The notes: generated by a model from the sequence alone, not told the origin. Shown: positions 10,585-22,021, counted from the first letter of the stretch. The stretch is DNA of 64,000 nt from Schistocerca nitens (GCF_023898315.1 NC_064615.1:734745450-734809449); one strand, 5' to 3'. A program made the numbers and translations.

Positions 10585-12006
10585 CACTCCTGGAAATGGA
10601 AAAAAGAACACATTGACACCGGTGTGTCAGACCCACCATACTTGCTCCGGACACTGCGAGAGGGCTGTACAAGCAATGATCACACGCACGGCACAGCGGA
10701 CACACCAGGAACCGCGGTGTTGGCCGTCGAATGGCGCTAGCTGCGCAGCATTTGTGCACCGCCACCGTCAGTGTCAGCCAGTTTGCCGTGGCGTACGGAG
10801 CTCCATCGCAGTCTTTAACACTGGTAGCATGCCGCGACAGCGTGGACGTGAACCGTATGTGCAGTTGACGGACTTTGAGCGAGGGCGTATAGTGGGCATG
10901 CGGGAGGCCGGGTGGACGTACCGCCGAATTGCTCAACACGTGGGGCGTGAGGTCTCCACAGTACATCGATGTTGTCGCCAGTGGTCGGCGGAAGGTGCAC
11001 GTGCCCGTCGACCTGGGACCGGACCGCAGCGACGCACGGATGCACGCCAAGACCGTAGGATCCTACGCAGTGCCGTAGGGGACCGCACCGCCACTTCCCA
11101 GCAAATTAGGGACACTGTTGCTCCTGGGGTATCGGCGAGGACCATTCGCAACCGTCTCCATGAAGCTGGGCTACGGTCCCGCACACCGTTAGGCTGTCTT
11201 CCGCTCACGCCCCGACATCGTGCAGCCCGCCTCCAGGGGTGTCGCGACAGGCGTGAATGGAGGGACGAATGGAGACGTGTCGTCTTCAGCGATGAGAGTC
11301 GCTTCTGCCTTGGTGCCAATGATGGTCGTATGCGTGTTTGGCGCCGTGCAGGTGAGCGCCACAATCAGGACTGCATACGACCGAGGCACACAGGGCCAAC
11401 ACCCGGCATCATGGTGTGGGGAGCGATCTCCTACACTGGCCGTACACCACTGGTGATCGTCGAGGGGACACTGAATAGTGCACGGTACATCCAAACCGTC
11501 ATCGAACCCATCGTTCTACCATTCCTAGACCGGTAAGGGAACTTGCTGTTCCAACAGGACAATGCACGTCCGCATGTATCCCGTGCCACCCAACGTGCTC
11601 TAGAAGGTGTAAGTCAACTACCCTGGCCAGCAAGATCTCCGGATCTGTCCCCCATTGAGCATGTTTGGGACTGGATGAAGCGTCGTCTCACGCGGTCTGC
11701 ACGTCCAGCACGAACGCTGGTCCAACTGAGGCGCCAGGTGCAAATGGCATGGCAAGCCGTTCCACAGGACTACATCCAGCATCTCTACGATCGTCTCCAT
11801 GGGAGAATAGCAGCCTGCATTGCTGCGAAAGGTGGATATACACTGTACTAGTGCCGACATTGTGCATGCTCTGTTGCCTGTGTCTATGTGCCTGTGGTTC
11901 TGTCAGTGTGATCATGTGATGTATCTGACCCCAGGAATGTGTCAATAAAGTTTCCCCTTCCTGGGACAATGAATTCACGGTGTTCTTATTTCAATTTCCA
12001 GGAGTG
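10585..12006 (+). mobile_element. Tc1-like DNA transposon, copy A
   Basis: The element is 1422 bp, flanked by TA on both sides (10583-10584 and 12007-12008). It begins CACTCCTGGAAATGGAAAAA and ends TTTCAATTTCCAGGAGTG, a short terminal inverted repeat. It is the same length as copy B (22609-24030) and differs from it at only about twenty positions by my eye alignment, so the two are very recent. Confidence 0.95.
10829..11851 (+). pseudogene. Tc1 transposase with a single nonsense codon
   Basis: The frame from the ATG at 10829 to the TAG at 11849-11851 spans 341 codons including the stop. It is open except for a TAA at 11534-11536, where copy B has CAA (Gln); a C-to-T transition explains it. 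Domains are a paired-type helix-turn-helix region (LTDFERGRIVGMREAGWTYR), then the DDE catalytic core with FSDESRF, FQQDNARPH (after the stop) and ARSPDLSPIEHVW. The spacing from the second Asp to the Glu is 32 residues, two fewer than the 34 of classical Tc1. Confidence 0.93.
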
Positions 12007-14292
12007 TATTTTACTACACAAATGTAACTTATTTCCAAGATAATTAAAGCATATTTCGTATTACTTTTTTTCAGTAAGAAAAAATTGTGTAGATGACCTG
12101 CTGCTTAATCGCGGAAGACATTACAACATACATTGAATACTGTTAACTAAAGTGCACCGAATGAGATCTCCTTATGAATCAGCATTGATTCTGAAAATGT
12201 CATTTCCCATCTAGAACGCAGCAGGTCGTTTAAAATCTAGATGGCCCTAAGTGAATTTACGGATTGAACCTGTCTTATATTCACCTTCACTACAAAACAG
12301 TATACAGTACATGTATGACAATATGTTAAATCGTAATAATAATAATAACAATAATAATAGTGTGAATGAACACAGCCAAGGCCATGTCGAGTTACTAGTA
12401 TCGCCCATCTCCTTGACGCAAAAGGGTTTACATGCGGAAAGTGGGAGATTTCTGCCAGCAATAGAGGATCAATTCATTGTGACGAGGAACTCCCTGAATT
12501 ATATCCTCAAGGAACGAGAAATCGTAGATAGCTGCAGGAAGTATTAAAGATAGCTTCGGGAAGTGTTATAGATAATTGGTATCACATCGAGATCATATCA
12601 CACATTTATATGGATGTAAAATCTTGGCATCCACAGAAATTTTGAAAGGTATGATGGCATCAACAAAATAGTCGGCCTTACGTTGTACAGCAGTACTATT
12701 TAATGAAACGCATCAGTCCATATTACGTACATAGAAAATGAAATTCGAAAATATGCTGCAAGCGCAGCATAATAAGCGATGAAAAATAGTCTGTAATCGA
12801 TCGGACTGAAGAATGATCAAAAGAGCTGATCAAGTCACCTTACATACAGACATCACTGTAGTCAGGACCAATAATTTGCAAACTACCTGCGATGAGAAAG
12901 TTTTATTTGAGGGAAAGGCCATGTGAAAACACAAATCGGTACACATTTTTTCTATCGTAATAACGCCCACAAGCGGTATCACATAACATACTGAAAAGGG
13001 CCTGCAGGACCTAACACGGCATTATTCACTCTGTTGGCTACTGTAGAAGGCAGTTGTTCAGAACACAGGTAGAATCGCTGGTGGTGTTCCCAGAAAACAC
13101 AGATACCACTAGTTAACTTATTGTTTAAACTGTGACCGTTACGTCAGTATCGATAGGAACGGGAGATTCAGTAAATAATAATAATAATAATATACACCAT
13201 ACTGTCACTAATCCGATCATTCCTTGCACGTACGTGTGTCGGATCAACAGAAGCGTCAGATTATTGAGAGCATCTGAAATTTAGTTTAAAGAGATTGGCG
13301 TATCACATAGTATGAAACATTTTTCTTAATTTTTAGTTGACGTAATGCTAGTATGGGCCGGCGGTATGTTTCATTTTGCGACGACTCTACAGGCATTACT
13401 TTGGCACTGCGTATGTAATGTTGTTGCGCAATATACGATAGGGAGATGTCTCCAGTTTCACCACCGGCTCTCACCTCCTATTCTTCACCTTCCTCATCAT
13501 TACGTTCCTGTACGCTTTTGATTATTTCTTCATCTGCTAAAGTTTGGTGACCATCACGTTTTTTCTCATTTAGCAAAATCTTCACAATCGATTTCTCCTC
13601 CTCCTGAAATATTCTGGAGCATGTCAACACACAAATTATTAGCAATTGATGATTCTGAATTGTACTACTGATTACTCTCACTCAATTCCGGCTCCAACTC
13701 CGTATTAATGGGTAGCCACACATTTCTTCAGATCTTCATTGTGGTAGCGTTCTCCACTTCATCCCTTGTTTCTGCCACTTTGAAAACAGCGTCACATGAG
13801 TTAGAATGAAGACTTTCGGGACTAATGACGTTGCTGCTAGTAAATCTTTCGAGGTATGAGGTCGTCGTCCACGAAACTCTTCTTCTCCTAACGTTTCGTC
13901 CAGAACTGCACTGGACATCTTCAGAGGCTAACACGGCAAGACTCAGCGGAGGACCAATGCCTCGTTCACTTTGAAATGTTCAGAACACTCGTGACATAAA
14001 CGTCCATAATATTGATGCTGTTGACTGGTGCGTGACGAGGTTCACTGCATCGTGCGAATACACATCTCTCCATCATCAACCTTGTCTGGTGCACGTCGTT
14101 GTACTGGTGAAAATGTCCTTAGCCACCAATATACGAAGTGGTTACTTCCAATGCAGGCAGTAATCTACTAGAGTGTGTTGTTGACCTTTTATGCAGAAAC
14201 AATGACAGTCCATAAAATTCTGCGGCCTCTTCAGATTTAAACGCTGAGAAGAAACCATACTGAAAATGTAAATAGGCATGAAGTATAATATA
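12007..14292. other. Intronic stretch, repeats and weak ORFs only
   Basis: It contains an (AAT)n-like microsatellite at 12333-12360 and a second at 13175-13190. Minus-strand frames at 13286-13474 and 13478-13681 are adjacent. The second ends in an acidic tail (ADEEIIKSVQERNDEEGEE) that resembles the C-terminus of pogo/Tigger-type transposases, but nothing else supports that. Near 13730-13930 a minus-strand repeat-like segment carries GAAGATGTCCAG and CGAAACGTTAGGAG, seen in other dispersed insect repeats. No gene is called. Confidence 0.4.
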
Positions 14293-15476
14293 CACTATTC
14301 AGCCACAACATTATGACCACTGAACTATCGATATAAACCTGTCCAGGCGATAGGAGCGTCGGCTGGCTAGGAATGACTGCTAATCAGGCACACGTACGGT
14401 GCAGCTAGCATCAATGAGCGCGCTATCCATATGTAGACCGGGGAAGGCCCGAGATCTATATGAGTTTGATAGAGGACGGACTGTGACAGCCCGGAGGCTC
14501 GGCACGACCATTTCGTAAACAGAACCACTTCCCGGGTATTTGAGAAGTGCTACGATGAGTGTGCTCAACACGTGACGAAAACAAGGTGGAACCACGTCCA
14601 GACATTGTGGGGTTGTGCAGTCACCCATTATCACAGATATCAGATGTCGTAGGCTGGGCAGACTGGTCAAAGAGGACAGACGTCGAATTGCGATGGAACT
14701 AACATCAGATTTTAATGCTGGGCAGACTACAAGTGTGTTTGAACACACAGTGCACCGAACACTCCTAATGATGGGCCTCCACAGCAGACGACCCACGCAT
14801 GTGCCAGTGTTAAGACTGCGTGACCATCGCACTCGGCGTTGTCGCAGTAGCAGAGCGTTGCATGATCTGATTAATCCCAATACATTTTTTTCGTCATGTC
14901 TGTGGGAGGACGCGATTGTGTAGTCTACCAGGGGAACAGCTCATTGACACGTGTACTGCGGGACGGAAACAAGCTGGCGGCGACTCCATTATGCTCTGGG
15001 CAACATTCAGGTGGGCATCCATTGGTCCAGTGGAGTTTTTGCAAGGCACCATGACGACCAATGAGAATCGTAGACTGGTTGCAGACCACGTACACCCCTT
15101 CATGACGGTCATGTTACCCGAAGGCAGTGGCATATTTCAATAAGGTATTGCGCCATTTCACAAGGTCAGAAGTACGATGGAGTGGTTCAAGGAACACAAT
15201 GGCGACTTGCAATAGATGCGCTCCCCGCCCAATCGCTAGATCTGAACCCGATCGAACACATCTGTGGTGTGATTGAACTTGACGTCAGAGCTCATCGCAC
15301 CACTCTCCAGAAGTTACGGGAATTAGGTAAATTGTGCTTGCAGATAACGTGCCAACTTTCTCCAGCCACCTACCAAGGCATCCTTTGACCCATGCCACGA
15401 CGCGTCGCCGCTATTATCATGCCAAAGGTGGACATACCGGCTACTATGTAGGTGGTCATAAAGCTCTGGCTGATTT
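14293..15476 (+). mobile_element. Degraded Tc1-like transposon
   Basis: The left end CACTATTCAGCCACAACATTATGACCAC pairs with the reverse complement of the right end (AATCAGCCAGAGCTTTATGACCAC), so TIRs are still visible. The right boundary is eroded and given approximately. It contains a plus-strand transposase in several frames. Confidence 0.8.
14400..15455 (+). pseudogene. Tc1 transposase remnant lacking the first catalytic block
   Basis: Recognisable pieces are the DNA-binding end (TSDFNAGQTTSVFEHTVHRT, then GLHSRRPTHVPVLRLR) at 14690-14830, and the middle core (LPGEQLIDTCTAGRKQAGG, IMLWATFRW, HVHPFMTVMLPEGSGIFQ) at 14920-15143. The region around the third catalytic residue is near 15225-15275 (LNPIEHI), and the tail near 15395-15450. 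The stretch that should hold the first Asp motif (SDESRF-like) is missing between about 14830 and 14920. A stop at 15141-15143 falls where the second Asp motif should start, and more frameshifts follow. Clearly dead. Confidence 0.8.
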
Positions 15477-16032
15477 GAATCGATATGTAAATGATTAATA
15501 TTTCAACACAACTACACGAAGTAGCTTGGAATGACGCCACTTGCATTCTTTATGTAAGGAAAGATTAAGCAGTAGGCATCCCGTTCAGAAATCGATTTTT
15601 AAAGCTCATTGTCTATGAGACTATCTTGTTATTCCTTGTGTAAGGACAAGAAACTTCTACCAGCACGTGTCGGAATTCGACGGCAGCAGGATCGTAGGCT
15701 GCAGAGACTGCTGTTTACAATTCCTTGGTTTAAGTTGCTTGTATGGAAATCACACCACTCTTATGCCAACAGAGAATCGGTAGGATAAGGTGGACCAAAC
15801 TGAATGCCATTCAGAATTCTAATGGCACCCGAGGCTAGCACTCGAGCGGGCATACATTTCAAAGTAAGTTATTTACAAGTTCCATAGGTTATTTGAACGA
15901 TTCTTTTATCTAAATGATGTGGAACCTATCAGTTTACAGGATATATATAAATGATTAGCGTTAACATAAATTAACACACAGTCATTTATAGTTGTGCTCA
16001 TGTGATTACACATAACGTTTTTTAACTGGCTA
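15477..16032. other. Intronic stretch, nothing recognised
   Basis: No ORF with family resemblance, no inverted repeat and no RNA gene seen. Confidence 0.45.
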
Positions 16033-16181
16033 TACGCTACGGTCGCAGGTTTGAATCCTGCCTCGGGCGTGGATGTGTGTGATGTCCTTAGGATAGTTAG
16101 GTTTAAGTAGTTCTACGTTCTAGGGGACTGATGACCTCATATGTTAAGTCCCATAGTGCTCAGAGCCATTTGAACCATTTG
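16033..16181 (+). repeat. tRNA-derived SINE, family 1, copy 2, 5'-truncated
   Basis: It starts at the end of the tRNA-like head (CGCTACGGTCGCAGGTTTGAATCC, one base off the usual B box). It keeps the body and 3' end (GTGCTCAGAGCCATTTGAACCATTTG). The 9-bp target-site duplication aactggcta lies at 16024-16032 and 16182-16190. Truncation with a perfect TSD implies incomplete reverse transcription at insertion. Confidence 0.9.
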
Positions 16182-16219
16182 AACTGGCTACAGGTTTTTA
16201 AATAGAATTTCGTCATTGT

Positions 16220-16930
16220 AATAGAAGGAGCTGTCCAGTAGAAATTATTTTAAATGTGCGCTACGTCTCAGACATTTTATGTTATTGGGCAAACGATCAC
16301 AAATTTTTGTCGCTGCATGGATACCGAATTCGTTGCTGAGCCACTGACAGTGTAAAAATGGATAAAGAAGTTTATTTTTCCCTCTAGTGTTGTAGCTATG
16401 GACATCGTTGTTCTGAAATAGCGATGGATTATTTACGGCGAATTTCATTATCCTATAAATATGTGTTGTGATGGTGCAGATAAAACGTAAAGGTCCTTGA
16501 AGAGGTACTATTCGACGTCCGTGGATGAACACCACACATTATTCTCACTGCTCGCTTTTGCGGAATCAGCACTTTCTTTCGATGTGATGAGTTGTCCCAG
16601 AATACTTTCCTGAGAGGAATTTAGTAAAATATATCGGAGGTTGATACGTTTGTTTCCTACTTACTAATTATACAAAGAACCAGATGAGTTGAACCTAACT
16701 TCTTCCATTTCAAGTTTTCATCAATATGTACAATGAAACATTTGTTGTTCGGAACTGAACAAAGTGTGTTTTATCAAAATTTAGGGAGAGCCCATTATCA
16801 GAGAACCACTTATTAATTCCTTGGAAAACATTTACCAACTCATCTGTTGCTTTCTCTCAAATAGGATTTGTTGTAATCCTAGAATCGCCTTAAAAAATTA
16901 CCAACTTCACTTGTTGATTGTTAAGTGGAA
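16220..16930 (-). pseudogene. LINE reverse-transcriptase C-terminal fragment
   Basis: On the minus strand, beginning near 16880, the frames read a reverse-transcriptase thumb segment (INKWFSDNGLSLNFDKTHFV). After gaps comes the C-terminal tail at 16245-16535 (VNNPSLFQNNDVHSYNTRGK, ending IKCLRRSAHLK). The NxDVHxYNTR motif is typical of the C-terminus of jockey/CR1-group elements in insects. It lacks the catalytic palm and both ends, and frameshifts separate the pieces. Confidence 0.75.
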
Positions 16931-17090
16931 GGTCATTCATATACACTATTTAATCAAAAGTATCCCGACACCTGGCTGAAAATGACGTACATGTTCGTGG
17001 CGCTCTCCATCACTAATGCTGGAATTCAGTATGGTGTTGGGCCACCCTTATCCTTGATGACAGCTTCCACTATAGCAGGCATACGTTCAA

Positions 17091-18198
17091 TCAGGTGCTG
17101 GAAGGTTTCTTGGGGAATGGCAGCTCGTCTTCACGGAGTGCTGCACTAAGGAGACGCATCGATGTCGGTCGGTAAGGCCTGGCACCAAGTTGGCGTTCCA
17201 AAACATCCCAAAGGTGTTCTACAGGATTCAGGTCAGGACTCTGTGCATGCCTGGCCATTAGAGGGATGTTACTGTCGTGTAACCACTCCGACACAGGCCG
17301 TGAATTATGAACAGCTGCCTGGCACCAAGTTGGCGTCCCAAAACATCCCAAAGGTGTTCTATAGGATTCAGGTCAGGACTCTGTGCATGCCTGGCCATTA
17401 GAGGGATGTTACTGTCGTGTAACCACTCCGACACAGGCCGTGAATTATGAACAGCTGCTCGATCGTGTTGAACGATGTAATCGCCATCCCCGAATTGCTC
17501 TTCAACAGTGGGAAGCAAGAAGATGCTTAAATCATCAATGTAGGCCTGTGCTGTGATAGTGCCACGCAAAACAACAAGGGATGCAAGCCCCCTTCATGAA
17601 AGACACGACCACGTCATAACGCCACCGCCTCCGAATTTTACTGTTGGCACTACACACGCTGGCAGATGACGTTCACCGGACACTTATCATACATACACAC
17701 TGCCATCGAATCGCCACATCATGTACCGCCACGTTGTGTCACTTCACACAACGTTTTTACACTGTTCAGTCGTCCAATGTTTACACTCCTTACAGAAAAT
17801 AAGGCGTCGTTTGGCATTTACCGGCGTGATGTGTGGCTTGTGAACAGTCGCTCGACCATGAAATCCAAATTTTCGCACCTCCCGCCTAACTTTCATAGCG
17901 CTTGCAGTTGATCCTGATGCAGTTTGGAATTCGTGTGTGATGGTCTGGATAGATGTCTGCCTATTACACATTACGACCTCTTCAACTGTCGGCGGTCTCT
18001 GTCAGTCAACAGACGAGGTCGGCCTGTACGCTTTTGTGCTGTACGTGTCCCTTCGCATTTCCACTTCACTATCACATCGGAAACAGTGGACCTAGGGATG
18101 TTTAGGAGTGTGAAAATCTCGCGTACAGACGTAGGACACATGTGACACCCAATCACTTGACCGCGTTCGAAGTCCGTGAGTTCCACGGAGCGCCCCAT
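17091..18198 (-). pseudogene. Tc1 transposase, duplicated and frameshifted
   Basis: The N-terminus at 17971-18198 is MGRSVELTDFERGQVIGCHM with the helix-turn-helix region and a GRPRLLTDRDRRQLKR hinge. Next comes 17744-17971 (ITHEFQTASGSTASAMKVRR), then a decayed first catalytic block (SDTTWRYM in place of SDESRF). The second and third residues lie at 17258-17569 (VQHDRAAVHNSRPV, then QSPDLNPIEHLWDVLGRQLG), with 34 residues between Asp and Glu. A 140-bp tandem repeat then re-reads the same C-terminal region. Stops and frameshifts make it inactive. Confidence 0.85.
17181..17458. repeat. 140-bp tandem duplication
   Basis: GGCACCAAGTTGGCG begins at 17181 and again at 17321; the two units run parallel to ACAGCTGC with only a couple of mismatches. 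The period of 140 is not a multiple of three, so it shifts the transposase frame. It repeats the coding region for the third catalytic motif. Confidence 0.95.
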
Positions 18199-18332
18199 TC
18201 TGCTCTCTCACGATGTCTAATGAATAATGAGGTCGCTAATATGGAGTATCTGGCATTGGGTGGCAATATAATGCACCTAATATGAAAAAAGTATGTTTAT
18301 GGGGGTGTCCGGATGCTTTTGATCACATAGTT

Positions 18333-19756
18333 TATGCAAGTATAGTACTGGACCTAAAATGAACCCTGTGGGACAACGTTTGAGATTTTTTTTCCGCAAC
18401 CACCTACATAAACACTGCGGCGTCTGGAGCAACGTGGACCATTAGCACGGTGACCATCGTCTCGTGTTCCCTTGACGTGGCAGCAGAGGGATGCAGGTGT
18501 GCCATGAAGGTCCATTTTCTACTTATAATCATGGACGTGTCTATGTGCGTGGACTCCGATGAAAATGAACGTCGCCATATTATATACGTCGTTCCGAGAG
18601 ATCGCCACGCTACGTCTCGCAAGCCACTGTGACTTATGAACTCTGGCTATGAGCTGAGCAGCATGGAATGACGTCCCCGTGTCTGTAAACCAGGCTCAGT
18701 TTGACTTAGTGCCTAGGAGCGTTGGAGACCGTGTTACTGCCAAAGGAGGCAGCTGCGTGTACTCTGTGTCAAATCATGTGTACAAAATACTGACCAAATT
18801 ACAACTGTATACTTTCTACAAGTTCTATACTGTATCCGCACAATAAATAAAATTTTTCTATTTGTTATCCTTCCTGGTGTTGCACTTTTAGCAGGCAGCG
18901 GTGTAAGTACTTTCGTAGACCTTGAGACGTCTTATTACGTAGTCATTTTGCAAAGTGGTTTTGATTCCTAGAAATTCAGTGTTTGCTCAGTTTTAAAAAT
19001 GGAAACGTTCGGGATATGGGACGCTAAAAAATTCATAACTCCAACGGCATGTTAGGTTTCGTGACATCGACGAATTCTCAAATTTAGACAGCCGATATCG
19101 CCTAGCTGTTGAAAGTTCCACAAGCCTTTCAGTTCGGCATCGACACTTCACCAACCCTGATGGTACGTCGTTGTTGGCTAATGTACGTTCACTTCCATGT
19201 TCAAACGAATCAGTTCCAAGTTTCAGATTCGAGAACTTAAATTGCATGACATGAGACACAGAAAGAGCTGTGACAAAGGATGGACGGGGAAGGAAATTGG
19301 CCATAACACGGAAATCACTTTAAACGATTTAGGGAAAGGACGAGAAAGGAAAACTTCATGGCCCGACGGCCATATGAACCACAGCGCTCCATAGTGAGAG
19401 TGTTACTACTGTACCACTTCGCTCTGTAACCGCACCGTGGGATGGTCAGGGTAACCATCATGAATACCGAAAACAACGCTCATGTGAAACGCAACTCGCG
19501 CTTTCTCACATTACGTCCCGAAAGGAAATCGGGTACTTGTAGTATCTTTTGGGTACTGAAAAGCATTTGACTAAGAATCACACAGTAGCTTACAGTGCGA
19601 TTATATGGACTATCAAACTAAAGTTGTGGCTGTACTGATGATTTCTTTGTAGAATGCAAAGGTTGTCTTAGACTGACAGTCATCGAGTGATGTAGAAACA
19701 GTATCATGTGTGTACCGTGAAAGTGTGTTGAGAACGCTACCATTCATCTCAGTTAC
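18333..19756. other. Intronic stretch, nothing recognised
   Basis: Short overlapping frames at 18404-18632, 18993-19304 and 19197-19394 show no family resemblance. No inverted repeat or RNA gene seen. Confidence 0.4.
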
Positions 19757-20050
19757 ATCAACATGTACCTGGTTACTCTGTAATTCACAATTAAGTGCCT
19801 GGCAGAGGGTCCACGGATCGACCTTAAAGCCATTTCTCTACTATTCCACTCTCGCATAGCGCGTAGGACAAACGAACACTTAAATTTTTCCGTGAGAACT
19901 TTTATCTCTATAATTTTATTGCGATATTCATTCCTCCCTCTGTAGCTAGGTGCCAACGAAATCCTTGACCCCGCCGGGAATCGAACCCGGGACCCCATGA
20001 GCGGGAATCGAGAACGCTGCCGCAAGACCTGTTTTACTCGACTGTAATTC
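19757..20050 (-). repeat. Composite SINE: tRNA-like head plus LINE-type 3' end
   Basis: On the minus strand the element starts with a tRNA-like module (GTCTTGCGGCAGCGTTCTCG, B box GGTTCGATTCC) and continues into TTTCGTTGGCACC. Its last 200 bp read like the C-terminal coding and 3' end of a LINE (frame RAMREWNSREMALRSI; 3' motif CTCTGCCAGGCACTTAATTG). The 9-bp duplication ctcagttac is found at 19748-19756 and 20051-20059, so the chimera moved as a unit. I infer it borrowed the 3' end recognised by a LINE reverse transcriptase. Confidence 0.75.
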
Positions 20051-20059
20051 CTCAGTTAC

Positions 20060-21480
20060 TACGAGTTGTAAACTTTCTAACAAAAAAATCACGGACCCGG
20101 TAGCACAAATGAGAAGATATTCCACAGAAAAACAATTTGATTAGAAGTCGCTTGTGAGAAACGATGTCAAAAGCCTTCTGTAAATCTAAAACTAGGGAAT
20201 CAGTATCACATCCCCTGTCGATAGCACTCATTACCTCATGCGAATAAAGAGCTAGTTGTGTTTCACGAAAACGACATTTTCTGATTCTATGTTGACTGTT
20301 CGTCAGTAAATCGTTTTCTTCGAGGTAACCCAAAATGTTCGACCACAGCGTAAGTTTCAAAATCCAACCGCAAATCTGCTTTAGCTATATGAGTCCGTAA
20401 TTCAGCGGATTACTTGTTTTTCCTCTCTTGGATATTGGTGTGCTACTTTCCACTCTGTAGGTATGGATTTTTCGTTGAGTGAGCGGTTGTATATGATTGC
20501 TGAATGTGGAGCTATCATATCAAAACACGCTGAAAGCAACCTGACGTGTATACAATCTGGACCGGAGGACTTGCCTCTATCAAGTGATTTAAGCTGCTTC
20601 TCTACGCCGAAGATATCTGCTTCTAAGTCCTCATGCTGGCAGTTGTTCGTGATTGGAATTCAAGAAAATGTGCGCCGTCTTCTTTGGTGAAGGAATTTTG
20701 GAAAACTGTGTTTAATAACGCTGCTTTAGTGGCAATACTGTCATCGATAACATCACCATTGTTATCGGACAATGAAGGTACTGATTGCGTTTTCTCAGTG
20801 GGTTATTTTACATATGACGAGAATCTCTTCAAATTTTCTGCCAGGTTTCGAGACAGAGGTTCTTTGTGGAAACTACTAAAAACATCTCGCATTGAAGTTC
20901 ACGCTAATTCGCCAGCTTCTGTATAAGACCGCATGTCTTGGAGGTTTTGCGTCCTTTTGAATTTGACGTGCTTTTTTCGTTCTTTCTTCACCAGTATTCT
21001 GACCTGTTTTGTGTACTATGGTGGGTCAGCACCATCTGTGTTAGTTTATTATATATCTCTTAATTGTCGTCGATACTATTTCTTTGAATTTAAATGACGA
21101 TTGGTCTATACTTTATATAGTCTGCCTGAAAATTGTGGAGCCTGCTTCTTAGAAAGGCATCAAGCAAATTTTTAGCTGATGTTTTAAACAGAAGTGTTTT
21201 GCGATAATGAGGGCTTTGATGTAACGGTATTTCGTCTTGCTCCAGCACCCTTGTTGTTACTAATCCCTCTACACCTCATGATGCTCCTTCTTTACTCAGA
21301 ACTATTTGTTCCAAAGAAGTCAGGTACCTTTTCGCAATCATGTACTCTTCGAGTGAGCTCCTGGACTTATCGTACAAAATAATTTTCTGAGAAGACATTC
21401 ATTATGTTTCCGGATAACGTTTCATTCCTACCACCGACTTGATAAACTTGTATTTTCGCCAAGATATTGAGAGTAAATTG
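20060..21480 (-). pseudogene. Jockey/CR1-group LINE remnant, antisense
   Basis: From high to low coordinates the minus strand reads an endonuclease scrap near 21440-21480 (IVGGDFNLLS). A linker near 20700-20930 follows (FSSYVK, then KAALLNTVFQNSFTKEDGA). Then comes the start of the reverse transcriptase near 20390-20600 (GPDCIHVRLLSACFDMIAPH, then TEWKVAHQYP) and a block at 20052-20360 (NSQHRIRKCRFRETQLALYS, then LVLDLQKAFDIVSHKRLLIKL). Stops and frameshifts are frequent and the catalytic FADD region is absent. Confidence 0.75.
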
Positions 21481-21509
21481 AAGTCACCACCAACTATAAT
21501 TATATGAAT

Positions 21510-21765
21510 GGTTTACCTATTTGAAATGCATATTAACCATCTGCCACACAATCTTGCAAATAACTACAGAATTTTCCCAGATGATGCAGTTATCTAAAAT
21601 GAAGTGCTGTCTGAAATAGCTGCACAAAATCCAGTTACAATATTTCAGAACGGTACAAAGAAGGTCACTTGCTTCCAATGTTGAGAAATAAAAATTGTGC
21701 GCTTCAAAAACGCAGAAATGTACTATCCTATTACTAAAATATCAATGAGTCGTAACTGACATTAG
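21510..21765 (+). pseudogene. LINE reverse-transcriptase fragment, sense
   Basis: Plus-strand reading gives HINHLPHNLANNYRIFPDDAVI, close to the INDLPxNL...FADDxVIY palm motif of jockey-type elements but with FPDD in place of FADD. It is followed by a segment ending IKIVRFKNAEMYYPITKISM. It lies head-to-head against the antisense LINE just upstream, so the two are separate insertions or products of an inversion. Confidence 0.6.
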
Positions 21766-21951
21766 ACTAACAAGGGGAGGCCGCCAATTGTGAAATTCAG
21801 ATTCGATTCTTACTGCGCATAATAGAAGCTCATTGCCAGAGGTGTAATGTGGCAAAGCACCAAGATGCACTTCTCAGCCGTTGTCGAGAAAATCGACAGT
21901 TAAAAGAATCCGTTGCGGTGAAATACTCTCTACGATTAATAATCTTCTACA

Positions 21952-22021
21952 GCGTCGTGGCGCAGCGGTAAGCGCTCGGGTTCGTAATCCGATGGTCGCC
22001 GGATCGAATCTCGCGCGATGC
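21952..22021 (+). other. tRNA-like module in left arm
   Basis: It begins GCGTCGTGGCGCAGCGGTAA, containing an A box (TGGCGCAGCGG), and has a five-pair anticodon stem TCGGG/TCCGA around loop TTCGTAA, which would present CGT (threonine). The B-box position reads GGATCGAATCT rather than GGTTCGAATCC, and the acceptor stem is imperfect. It lies inside an inverted-repeat arm, so I treat it as a tRNA-derived module, not a functional tRNA gene. Confidence 0.65.

Larger units (their letters stand above)
16944..18332 (-). mobile_element. Degraded Tc1-like transposon with internal tandem duplication
   Basis: The left end CACTATTTAATCAAAAGTATCC and the reverse complement of the right end (AACTATGTGATCAAAAGCATCC) form TIRs. 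TA flanks are at 16942-16943 and 18333-18334. The ACTATGTGATCAAAAG terminus is a familiar Tc1-type end. The interior encodes a minus-strand transposase. Confidence 0.88.

Noticed and set aside
10544-11978. Several ORFs of 66-168 residues on the strand opposite to the Tc1 transposase (and the mirror set at 22637-24149)
   Set aside because: They are shadow frames of GC-rich transposase coding sequence.
12237-12547. ORFs with poly-Asn or poly-Tyr runs
   Set aside because: They are translations of an (AAT)n microsatellite.
18404-18632. Opposed 60-72-residue frames considered as another Tc1 remnant
   Set aside because: No catalytic or helix-turn-helix motif and no TIRs were found.
21952-22021. 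A genuine tRNA-Thr gene
   Set aside because: The B box is degenerate, the acceptor stem is imperfect, and an inverted twin sits in the other arm of the same repeat.
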